Assembly (NCBI GenBank): GCA_037444185.1
Contig: JBBIMW010000034.1
Span: forward strand, 1 to 27,554
From: JAILZP01 sp037444185
GTDB lineage: Bacteria; Bacillota; Desulfotomaculia; Desulfotomaculales; Desulfocucumaceae
Length of the DNA: 27,554 nt
Direction of reading: 5' to 3'
Part shown: piece by piece, positions 20,872 to 27,554 of the stretch
How the letters are laid out: each line of letters opens with the position of its first letter
Numbering within the stretch: the stretch's first letter is position 1
Translations under genes and position numbers: made by a program
The notes under the pieces: model-generated
The model's input: only the letters and a program-made list of their open reading frames with translations
Databases searched by the model: none
Told to the model about the DNA's origin: nothing

Positions 20872-21388
20872 CGCCGGGAAGAAATCGCCGCGTGAAGAAG
20901 TCAAAATCAATAAATGCAGGGAATTGGCGATGAATGATCTGGGATACCTTGACTTGCCGTACTTTGCTTACGGTTCGAATCTTAACTTGAAACAGATTAA
21001 AAGACGGTGTCCCAAGATCAAGCCCCTTAAGGCGGTGCTGCTGAAAAACTACCGGCTGACGTTCAGGAACGACAGGCGGAGCAGAGGGGTGGCTGACATA
21101 GTCCCCTCCCAGGGCGATAAAGTACAGGGGGCATTATATGAATTGACGCCCCAGTGTTTAAGGGCCCTGGACAGTTATGAGGGATGGCCGCGGCTGTATG
21201 ACCGCTGCCTTGTGCAGGTGGAAGATGCCCAAGGCAGCATAATAGAAGCCTTTGCGTACCGGATGGGGCCGGAATATGTCGGAGCGCCTCCGGCGGACGA
21301 TTATTTTAAAATCATAGAAGCGGGATTCCGGCATTGGGGACTGGATGCCGCCCCGCTGTATAAGGCGAGGGCCGCAGTGCTAAAATAG
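20861..21388 (+). CDS. Gamma-glutamylcyclotransferase-like protein (AIG2/GGCT fold)
   Basis: A 175-residue protein with the GGCT-fold signature YFAYGSNLNLKQIKRRCP near residues 33-50, the nucleotide-free substrate loop typical of the family, and the conserved acidic segment ALDSYEGWPRLYDR (about 105-118) with the likely catalytic Glu. GGCT enzymes cyclise gamma-glutamyl amino acids or peptides, releasing 5-oxoproline. The first ATG (20861) overlaps the upstream small gene; an ATG at 20930, with AGGG upstream, would remove 23 charged residues and is also possible. The gene diverges from iclR-pxpABC-dctPQM, which handles 5-oxoproline, so a functional link is attractive though unproven. It ends before a clear terminator. 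Confidence 0.88.
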   Translation: MKDSAGKKSPREEVKINKCRELAMNDLGYLDLPYFAYGSNLNLKQIKRRCPKIKPLKAVLLKNYRLTFRNDRRSRGVADIVPSQGDKVQGALYELTPQCLRALDSYEGWPRLYDRCLVQVEDAQGSIIEAFAYRMGPEYVGAPPADDYFKIIEAGFRHWGLDAAPLYKARAAVLK

Positions 21389-21459
21389 GCCGCAGGGTTT
21401 GAGGGGCTTTTGATTAACCCTTGCAATGGCTGGTCTGCAGTTGGACTGCCAAAATAATG

Positions 21460-21490
21460 AACCGCCTGAAGGCGGTTTATTGTTGGTTTT
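21460..21490 (+). terminator. Intrinsic terminator of the cyclotransferase gene
   Basis: AACCGCC and GGCGGTT form a 7-bp stem around a TGAA tetraloop, followed by a T-rich tail (TATTGTTGGTTTT). It lies about 70 bases after the stop at 21388. Confidence 0.8.
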
Positions 21491-21584
21491 GGTGGAGGTG
21501 GGGGCGGCCGGGCCCGCCGTCTGAAAGGGTAGCGCAGGAATTTATGGGCGCGGGCTGCGTTTGGGTCCCGGGAGGTGATGCAGG

Positions 21585-24416
21585 TTGACATTGAGGAAAA
21601 AGGCAATAGTAATGACAATGATTATTTTGATAAGCTTGCTGCTCATACAGCATTCAATATCCAGGGCTGTATTGCTGGAAAGCTTTTCCGAGCTTGAAAA
21701 AAATGAAGCCGTCAAGAATATGAAAAGGGCATTGGACGCCATTTTAAACAATATTTCCATATTGGACAGCGAGGCCGCCGACTGGGCCGCCTGGGACGAC
21801 ACCTGCGCCTTCGTGGAGGGAAACAACGGGCAGTACGTTAAGAAAAACCTTCCCGGCGAGACCTTTTCCGTTTTGAAGATTAACATAATACTGTTCATTG
21901 ATTCCTCGGGCAGTATTGTTTTCGGCAAAGGATTCGATCTGGATGAAAAAACGGAGGTTCCGGTGCCGGAAAGTATAAAAGCACACATTTATAAAGGCAG
22001 CCCTCTGGTCCACCATCCGGATCCTTCCAGTAGTACGAGCGGTATAGTCACCCTTCCCGAGGGAGTCCTTATGGTGGCCTCCCGGCCCATTCTGACTAGC
22101 GAAAGGGAGGGTCCTGTGCGCGGATCGCTGGTTATGGCCCGGTTCTTGGATGCAAAAGAAATGAAGCACCTCTCCGCCACCACTCACCTGTCCCTTGCAG
22201 TATTTGCGCCGGATGACCCCGGGGTGCCGCCGCACATTAAAGAAGGCCTTTCCGGGTCAAAAACGGCCCCCGCTATTTTGGTGTCGCCGTCGGGACCCGA
22301 TATTGTGGCGGGGTACGCCCTTATTAAAGATATTTACAGCAGCCCCGGCGTCTTCCTGGGGGCGGACATGCCGAGGGAAATATACAAACAGGGAATGGTC
22401 GGCGTGGCTTATTTGATCACGCAGCTCCTTCTAACCGGACTGGCATTCGGGGCGTTGACACTTTTGCTTTTGGAGAGGACCATTTTGTCGAGGCTGGCCC
22501 GTCTCAGTTCAGATATTATATCCATCGGATCCACCGGTGATCACGCCGCCCGGGTGGAGGTGGCGGGGGAGGATGAGTTGTCCCGGCTGGGGGAGTCGGT
22601 GAACAGTATGCTGGCGGCCCTGGATGAGTCCCGCCGGGAATTGCTGCTGAGTGAAGGACGGTATAGGAACCTGGTGGATAACTCGCCCGACCTCATATTT
22701 TCCCTTGACGGAAACGGCGGGCTGGAGTCCGTCAACCAGGCGGGCCTGGAAATGTTGGGCCATGACACTGCAGGTGAAGTGATGGGCAGGGATTTTACAG
22801 GGTTTATTCACCCCGAAGACCGGGAAAGGACTGTCCGGTTATTATGCGGCTTAATCGAAACAAAAACGAAGACCTATAAGGGATTCCACCTGCGCATGGT
22901 GAATGAAGAGAGGACCATTTACGCCGAAGCGAACTCCATGTTGATTTATGATGAAGAAGGTGTATACCGGGGCCTGTCCGGCACCATCAGGGACATCACC
23001 GACCGCAGGCGGGTTGAAGATGAGCTGAGCCTGCAGAGGGCATATTTCCAGCAGCTTTTTGAGAATTCACCAGCCGGGATAGTCATGGCGGACATCAATG
23101 ACAGATTTATAAACGTCAACAAAGGGTTCGAAAAACTGTTCCAGTACACTGCGGATGAAGTCAGGGGACTGCGGATTAACGATGTAATTGTGCCAGAAAA
23201 ACTGCTGGGAGAGGCCTCGTCTTATTCCAGGGAGGTTTTGTCCGGAAATGTCATCTGCGCCGAAACCGTCAGGAAGCGCAAAGACGGCAGTACGGTCAAC
23301 GTTTTCATATTGTCGTACCCCATAATACTGGGCGAAAAACAGGTGGGGCTGTACGCCATATACAGCGACATAACCGAGAGGAAGCAATCGGAGGAAAAAC
23401 TCAAATACCTGAGCCTGCATGACCCCCTTACGGGACTTTACAACCGGGCTTATTTCGAGGAGGAAATGAAGCGCCTGGAGGGATCCGGGCTGCGATCGGC
23501 CGGTGTATTGCTGTGTGATGTGGACGGGCTGAAACTTATCAACGACACCATGGGGCACGACATCGGGGACGCCCTTCTGGCAGCCGCCGCCCGGGTCATC
23601 AAAGAGGTCTTCCGCAGTAGGGACACGGTGGCCCGGATAGGAGGCGACGAATTTGCCGTGCTGCTGCCCGGCAATGATAAAAATTCCGTCCGGAGGGCTG
23701 CCGAAAGGGTCCGGGAGTCTTTGGCCAGGCACAATGTAAATACCGAAATTCCACTGAGTATCTCCATAGGCTATTCAGCAGGGGATATAGAACAAAAGAG
23801 CGTGGCCGAGCTTTTCAGGGAAGCCGACAACAATATGTACAGAGAGAAGTTGCTGAACGGCCAGAGCATCCGGAGCTCAGTTGTGCAGACGCTGATGAAG
23901 GCGATGGAGGCCAGGGATTTTATCACCGAGGGCCATGCGGACCGCCTGCAGGAACTGGTGTCCGGGCTGGCCAGGTCTTTGGGGCTGCCGGACCGCAGGA
24001 TAACCGATCTGCGCCTCCTGGCCCGGTTTCACGATATTGGAAAGGTGGGCATACCGGACAGGATTCTTTTTAAGCCGGGACCGCTAAATGAAGACGAATT
24101 CCAGGAGATGATCAGACACAGCGAGATCGGTCACCGTATCGCCCAGTCGTCACCTGACCTGGCGCCCATTGCCGACTGGATATTGAAGCACCACGAGTGG
24201 TGGAACGGCCAGGGCTATCCCCTGGGTCTCAAGGGTGAGGAAATACCCCTGGAGTGCAGGATATTGGCCATCGCAGACGCCTATGACGCCATGACCAATC
24301 CCCGCCCTTACCGGGAGGCCATGACCCGCCAGCAGGCCTTAAAGGAGCTTATAAGGTGTTCGGGCGTACAGTTCGATCCCCGGCTGGTATCAATGTTTAT
24401 ACAGGTGCTGGATTGA
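21585..24416 (+). CDS. CHASE4-HAMP-PAS-PAS-GGDEF-HD-GYP cyclic-di-GMP enzyme
   Basis: A 943-residue membrane sensor. Layout: transmembrane helix about 8-25; extracytoplasmic CHASE4-type domain about 35-260 with the characteristic WAAWDDTCAFVEG; second transmembrane helix about 272-297; HAMP about 298-350; PAS about 357-475; PAS about 485-600; GGDEF about 605-757; HD-GYP about 760-943. The GGDEF motif (686-690) is intact, with an inhibitory I-site RxxD at 677-680. The HD-GYP domain keeps His784, His816-Asp817, HHE at 869-871 and GYP at 877-879. It could therefore both make and degrade cyclic-di-GMP. The start is a TTG with GGAGG 9 bases upstream. The ligand of the outer domain is unknown. The gene is monocistronic and converges on the second TRAP operon. 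Confidence 0.95.
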   Translation: MTLRKKAIVMTMIILISLLLIQHSISRAVLLESFSELEKNEAVKNMKRALDAILNNISILDSEAADWAAWDDTCAFVEGNNGQYVKKNLPGETFSVLKINIILFIDSSGSIVFGKGFDLDEKTEVPVPESIKAHIYKGSPLVHHPDPSSSTSGIVTLPEGVLMVASRPILTSEREGPVRGSLVMARFLDAKEMKHLSATTHLSLAVFAPDDPGVPPHIKEGLSGSKTAPAILVSPSGPDIVAGYALIKDIYSSPGVFLGADMPREIYKQGMVGVAYLITQLLLTGLAFGALTLLLLERTILSRLARLSSDIISIGSTGDHAARVEVAGEDELSRLGESVNSMLAALDESRRELLLSEGRYRNLVDNSPDLIFSLDGNGGLESVNQAGLEMLGHDTAGEVMGRDFTGFIHPEDRERTVRLLCGLIETKTKTYKGFHLRMVNEERTIYAEANSMLIYDEEGVYRGLSGTIRDITDRRRVEDELSLQRAYFQQLFENSPAGIVMADINDRFINVNKGFEKLFQYTADEVRGLRINDVIVPEKLLGEASSYSREVLSGNVICAETVRKRKDGSTVNVFILSYPIILGEKQVGLYAIYSDITERKQSEEKLKYLSLHDPLTGLYNRAYFEEEMKRLEGSGLRSAGVLLCDVDGLKLINDTMGHDIGDALLAAAARVIKEVFRSRDTVARIGGDEFAVLLPGNDKNSVRRAAERVRESLARHNVNTEIPLSISIGYSAGDIEQKSVAELFREADNNMYREKLLNGQSIRSSVVQTLMKAMEARDFITEGHADRLQELVSGLARSLGLPDRRITDLRLLARFHDIGKVGIPDRILFKPGPLNEDEFQEMIRHSEIGHRIAQSSPDLAPIADWILKHHEWWNGQGYPLGLKGEEIPLECRILAIADAYDAMTNPRPYREAMTRQQALKELIRCSGVQFDPRLVSMFIQVLD

Positions 24417-24424
24417 CCTTGGTT

Positions 24425-24455
24425 TGGAAGAAAACAAAAACCTCCCACAGGCGGG
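24425..24455 (-). terminator. Weak terminator candidate of the second TRAP operon
   Basis: Just after the dctM stop, the minus strand has a GC-rich segment CCCGCCTGTGGGAGG followed by TTTTTGTTTTC. Only an imperfect stem can be drawn, but the T-rich tail is well placed for termination between the convergent genes. Confidence 0.35.
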
Positions 24456-25766
24456 CTAGCGTATTAAACGATCCGGCAGAAAGGTGGCAATCTGGGGAAA
24501 GGCGATCATTATTGCGGAGCAGATAATGGCCGCAATCAAAAAGGGCCATATGCCACGGAAAATGACTTCCAGCGGCACATCCTTGGCCACTCCCTTTATG
24601 ACGTACACGTTCATGCCCACCGGCGGGGTAATTACTCCCATGGCCACCACCATTACGATCATTACCCCGAACCATATTGGGTCATAGTCGAGGGTGACCA
24701 CCACCACAGGATAGAAAATGGGGACGGTAAGGAGTATCAGGGCCATGGCATCGATAAAACAGCCCAGGAATAAATAGATTATCAAAATCAGCGCAATCAC
24801 CACAAATGGCGGCAGTGGAAGGCCGCCGGCCCAGTTGGCCAGCTCAAAGGGAATGCGGCTGACGGCGATAAAACGGCCAAAAATAGTGGCGCCGGCGATA
24901 AGAAACATGATCATGGCCGTTGTCCGGGTGGTGTCAGCCAGGGAACGGATAAAGGTTTCCCAGGTCAGGCGTCTTCGAGCCAGGGCAATCAGCAAGACAC
25001 AGGCGGCACCTACGGCTCCGGCCTCGGTTGGCGTAAACAAACCCGCAAAAAGCCCCCCCAGCGAAATAACAAAAACTATTAAAACATCCAGCACTCCGCC
25101 AACAAAACTAACCTGTATCTCTTTCAGGCTTTCCCGGGGAGCCGGCGGTCCCAGGCCGGGGTTCCGCACGGTGACTGCCAGTATGGCCGCCATGTACGCC
25201 AGGGTAAGCATAATGCCGGGGACAAAGCCGGCCATGAAAAGCCGGCCGATGGACTGTTCGGTGGCTATGCCGTAAATTACAAAAATAACGCTGGGAGGGA
25301 TCATTATTCCTATGGCTCCACCCGAAGCAACGCTGGCGGTAGCCAACCCCGGGTCATATTTATATTTTTTCATCTCAGGCAGTGAGATGGCACCGATGGT
25401 GGCCGCCGTGGCCGTGCTGGAGCCGCAGACGGCGCCGAAAACCGCGCAGGCCGCCTGGGTGGCCATGGCCAGCCCCCCGGGCAGGCGTCCCAGAATTTTA
25501 TAAGTAAAAGAAAAAAGATTAGATCCTATGCCTGCGTAAAAGGCCAGGAAACCCATCCACACGAACATCGGGATAACACTTAGGGAATATGATGAAAATA
25601 TGCTGAAGAAATCTTTGGCCACCACCCTCAGGGCGGCGTCCACCGAGACAATATAACTGAATCCGAAGAAGCCGACAACGGCCATGGCGACGGCAATGGG
25701 CACCCTCAAAACCATAAGTGCGACAAAGGCCAATATTCCGGCTATTCCTGCGGTGAATGGGCTCAC
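24456..25766 (-). CDS. dctM: TRAP transporter large permease (DctM), second operon
   Basis: A 436-residue polytopic protein with DctM signatures: FGAVCGSSTATAATIGAISL near residue 115, GLFAGLFTPTEAGAVGAACV near 240, FLGCFIDAMALILLTVPIFY near 345, and ITPPVGMNVYVIKGVAKDV near 382. It is the transport subunit of a three-part ion-coupled carrier. The GTG start overlaps the dctQ stop by 4 bp (GTGA), so translation is coupled. The sequence differs clearly from the DctM at 14038, so this is not a recent duplicate. No catabolic gene lies beside it within the window, so the substrate is unknown. Confidence 0.95.
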   Translation of the reverse strand: MSPFTAGIAGILAFVALMVLRVPIAVAMAVVGFFGFSYIVSVDAALRVVAKDFFSIFSSYSLSVIPMFVWMGFLAFYAGIGSNLFSFTYKILGRLPGGLAMATQAACAVFGAVCGSSTATAATIGAISLPEMKKYKYDPGLATASVASGGAIGIMIPPSVIFVIYGIATEQSIGRLFMAGFVPGIMLTLAYMAAILAVTVRNPGLGPPAPRESLKEIQVSFVGGVLDVLIVFVISLGGLFAGLFTPTEAGAVGAACVLLIALARRRLTWETFIRSLADTTRTTAMIMFLIAGATIFGRFIAVSRIPFELANWAGGLPLPPFVVIALILIIYLFLGCFIDAMALILLTVPIFYPVVVVTLDYDPIWFGVMIVMVVAMGVITPPVGMNVYVIKGVAKDVPLEVIFRGIWPFLIAAIICSAIMIAFPQIATFLPDRLIR

Positions 25767-26248
25767 TTCCGGGCCACCTTTCTGATGGATTCCGTTATCA
25801 CCCCGGCCATAACCAGGCAGAACCCCAAAAAGCCGAAGGCAATAATGTATACAAAGGGATAGACAGGCACCTTGGTGGTGGAGGCAACCTCACCGCTCAC
25901 AGCCATGCCGGTGGCGTAGGCGGCTATTTCCCAAGTTGCCATAAACATAAACAGCAGAACAATAATGCCCGTAACAATGTCCGCCACGGCCTGGGCCTTT
26001 GGCGGCAGTCCGTCCAAAAAGAGTGTTACGGCGATATGTCCGCCCTGGGCGGCGCAATACGCCAGGGACAGTCCCACGGCCAAGGCTGTCAGGAAGCCAG
26101 CCCACTCATATGTTCCACCCAGCGGGTGCCCAAACAGGCGGAGAATCACGTTAGCCACCACCAGGACCATGGTGGATACCACAGCCCACCCGGCTGCCCG
26201 GTCGAGGATCTGGCTAAGCCTGAAGGCCAGCTTTGTCACCGGTTCCAT
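25763..26248 (-). CDS. dctQ: TRAP transporter small permease (DctQ), second operon
   Basis: A 161-residue protein with four hydrophobic helices and the DctQ pattern NVILRLFGHPLGGTYEWAGF followed by GLSLAYCAAQGGHIAVTLFL. AGAGGTG lies a few bases before the ATG. It overlaps dctM by 4 bp and follows dctP after a 111-bp gap with a hairpin. Confidence 0.93.
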   Translation of the reverse strand: MEPVTKLAFRLSQILDRAAGWAVVSTMVLVVANVILRLFGHPLGGTYEWAGFLTALAVGLSLAYCAAQGGHIAVTLFLDGLPPKAQAVADIVTGIIVLLFMFMATWEIAAYATGMAVSGEVASTTKVPVYPFVYIIAFGFLGFCLVMAGVITESIRKVARK

Positions 26249-26283
26249 TTCGCACCTCTATTTCTCCAAAAAGGAAGAGGCCT

Positions 26284-26320
26284 CGGCACCCAGGGCTTGC
26301 GTAAAAATCCCTGGGCGCCG
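26284..26320 (-). promoter_or_regulatory. Stem-loop between dctP and dctQ (second TRAP operon)
   Basis: CCCAGGG (26289-26295) and CCCTGGG (26309-26315) pair over 7 bp, extended after one mismatch by CGGC/GCCG, around a 13-base loop. It lies in the dctP-dctQ gap and has no T-tract. It may dampen permease expression or stabilise the dctP message. Confidence 0.6.
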
Positions 26321-26359
26321 CAGCAATCCCCCGGTTGGTAATGACGGGTTTTGCCAGCG

Positions 26360-27460
26360 TCACTTTAATTCCTTGTTATACTTGTCCGCCAGGTCCGTGA
26401 CCGATTTTAGTATTTGATCCCCGGGCAGTCCCTTGCTGTTCAGCATCTTGACATGCTCATCGAGGACGGGTTTAACAGTGTTCATCCACGCCTTGGTTTC
26501 CTCCCCGGAGAGGGTGATAATCTCCAGCTTTTTCTTCTCCTCGACCCACTTCATTCCGGCCTCGTTGATTTTGTCCCACAGGCCGATCATACTCTCCCGG
26601 TGGTACTTTTCAGTGGCTTTTGTCATGGCCTCCTTTATGTCCGGAGGAAGGGAATCCCATTTCTCCTTGTTCATAACCATATAAAACACTTGATTATAGA
26701 GAAAGGGCGTTTTGGTAATGCTATTGGTGACCTCGCCCAGCTTAAAGCCCTTTAATACTTCCTGCGGGCCCAGAACACCCTTGATTACTCCCTTTGACTG
26801 GGCCTCGTAACATTCGGGCATGGGCATGACCACCGGCGTCGCCCCCAGCAGCTTGAAGGCCTCGGCCCGGGGCCCTCCGGTAACTCCTATTTCAACGCCC
26901 TTAAGGTCGGCCTGCTTTCTTACCGGAGACTTCATAAACAAATCCCCTGGCCCAGTGGCAAAAATCATCAGGTGCTTGGTGTCTTGAAGCTCTTTCGGGT
27001 TTAGTTGCTTTGCTCCTTCAGAGGCCACCATACTGGCCACTTTGGAGTTGTTATACATTATGCCGGGCAGCATGAAGGTCTCCATAACCGGGAAACGCCC
27101 CCGGTTATAGGCGTAGCAGGACATTCCTATATCTGTCACTCCATTGATCACGCCGTCATAGATCTCTGCCGACTTGAGCAGGGTTTCTGCCGGATAACTG
27201 ATTATTTTGACCCGCCCGCCGGTGGCTTCATGCACCGCCGTTGACCACTCTTTGACGGACTGGGTTTCCACCCAGTGGCCACTGGGCCAGAAGTGGGCCA
27301 GTTTAAGTTCAATGGTTTTGGCGGCCGCCTTGTCTTTGTCTCCGCCTCCGGGTGCGGCCGTCTGTTGGGACGAGCAGCCCCCCATGATTAAAGAGGCGGC
27401 TAACAATAAGATCGTTAAAACCACCACCATTTTTCCCCTGATTGGCACTTTGTGCGGCAT
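26360..27460 (-). CDS. dctP: TRAP substrate-binding lipoprotein (DctP), second operon, atypical binding-site residue
   Basis: A 366-residue receptor with a lipoprotein signal (basic start, hydrophobic core, MGGC with Cys29) and a Gly/Lys-rich linker. Family segments include IELKLAHFWPSGHWVETQSV and LKGVEIGVTGGPRAEAFKLL. In this last segment the position that normally holds the carboxylate-binding arginine (aligned with Arg182 of the DctP at 15977) is Gly192, with an arginine six residues on. The length and GVIKGVLGPQEVLKGFKLGE tail otherwise fit the family. GGAGAGG lies about 5 bases before the ATG. It heads the dctPQM operon; the ligand is unknown and may not be a typical carboxylate held by the canonical Arg. 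Confidence 0.93.
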   Translation of the reverse strand: MPHKVPIRGKMVVVLTILLLAASLIMGGCSSQQTAAPGGGDKDKAAAKTIELKLAHFWPSGHWVETQSVKEWSTAVHEATGGRVKIISYPAETLLKSAEIYDGVINGVTDIGMSCYAYNRGRFPVMETFMLPGIMYNNSKVASMVASEGAKQLNPKELQDTKHLMIFATGPGDLFMKSPVRKQADLKGVEIGVTGGPRAEAFKLLGATPVVMPMPECYEAQSKGVIKGVLGPQEVLKGFKLGEVTNSITKTPFLYNQVFYMVMNKEKWDSLPPDIKEAMTKATEKYHRESMIGLWDKINEAGMKWVEEKKKLEIITLSGEETKAWMNTVKPVLDEHVKMLNSKGLPGDQILKSVTDLADKYNKELK

Positions 27461-27554
27461 ATGGCCTCTCCTTTCTTTTTATTAAATTATCAAAGCATTC
27501 TCGTCCGGTTGGAAATTTAATCAAACATCACCTCCTCCAAATAGAACAAAGGTT

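Noticed and set aside
14038..27460. Recent duplication of one TRAP operon
   Set aside because: The two DctP, DctQ and DctM sets differ strongly in sequence and gene spacing; they are separate families, not a recent copy.

Overview
The window looks like chromosomal DNA from an anaerobic, endospore-forming Firmicute. The evidence is an SspH-type small acid-soluble spore protein, a pair of CotF-like coat proteins, a YjcZ-type sporulation micro-protein, a rubrerythrin, Gram-positive style lipoprotein TRAP receptors, strong AGGAGG ribosome sites and frequent TTG/GTG starts. Base composition is moderately GC-rich. A member of the Peptococcaceae/Desulfotomaculum-Pelotomaculum group would fit, but that placement is inference from gene content. 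No tRNA, rRNA, CRISPR array, insertion sequence or phage gene was seen. One run of 12 N (12222-12233) marks an assembly gap inside a membrane-protein gene.

Left part (1-8.0 kb). A PLP aminotransferase (-) diverges from an HSD10-like short-chain dehydrogenase (+). A sporulation-flavoured cluster follows: a one-helix membrane protein, two CotF-like proteins, a COG1313-type radical SAM protein and YjcZ on the minus strand, then sspH and a ComFB-family gene on the plus strand. A UPF0173 metal-dependent hydrolase and a glutamine-dependent NAD synthetase sit 13 bp apart.

Middle part (8.1-14.0 kb). Minus-strand genes encode a cupin, an M48/Ste24-type membrane protease, a TauE/SafE permease, a DUF4163/DUF3298-type protein and a YwaF-type membrane protein broken by the N gap. 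A secreted plus-strand protein with an internal duplication and a clear terminator follows, then a rubrerythrin (-).

Right part (14.0-27.5 kb). Reading leftwards from 20.5 kb there is one co-directional block: IclR regulator, pxpA, pxpB, pxpC, then dctP, dctQ, dctM of a TRAP transporter. PxpABC is the ATP-dependent prokaryotic 5-oxoprolinase, so the block reads as uptake and hydrolysis of 5-oxoproline (pyroglutamate) to glutamate. Diverging from the IclR gene are a 48-residue protein of unknown function and, overlapping it, a gamma-glutamylcyclotransferase-like protein, a family whose members release 5-oxoproline. The locus therefore seems to combine a possible source, an importer, a hydrolase and a regulator of one metabolite; this is the most interesting unit in the window. 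Next come a CHASE4-HAMP-PAS-PAS-GGDEF-HD-GYP cyclic-di-GMP enzyme (+) and, convergent to it, a second TRAP operon (dctP-dctQ-dctM) whose receptor lacks the arginine usually found in the binding site. Both TRAP operons carry a strong stem-loop between dctP and dctQ.
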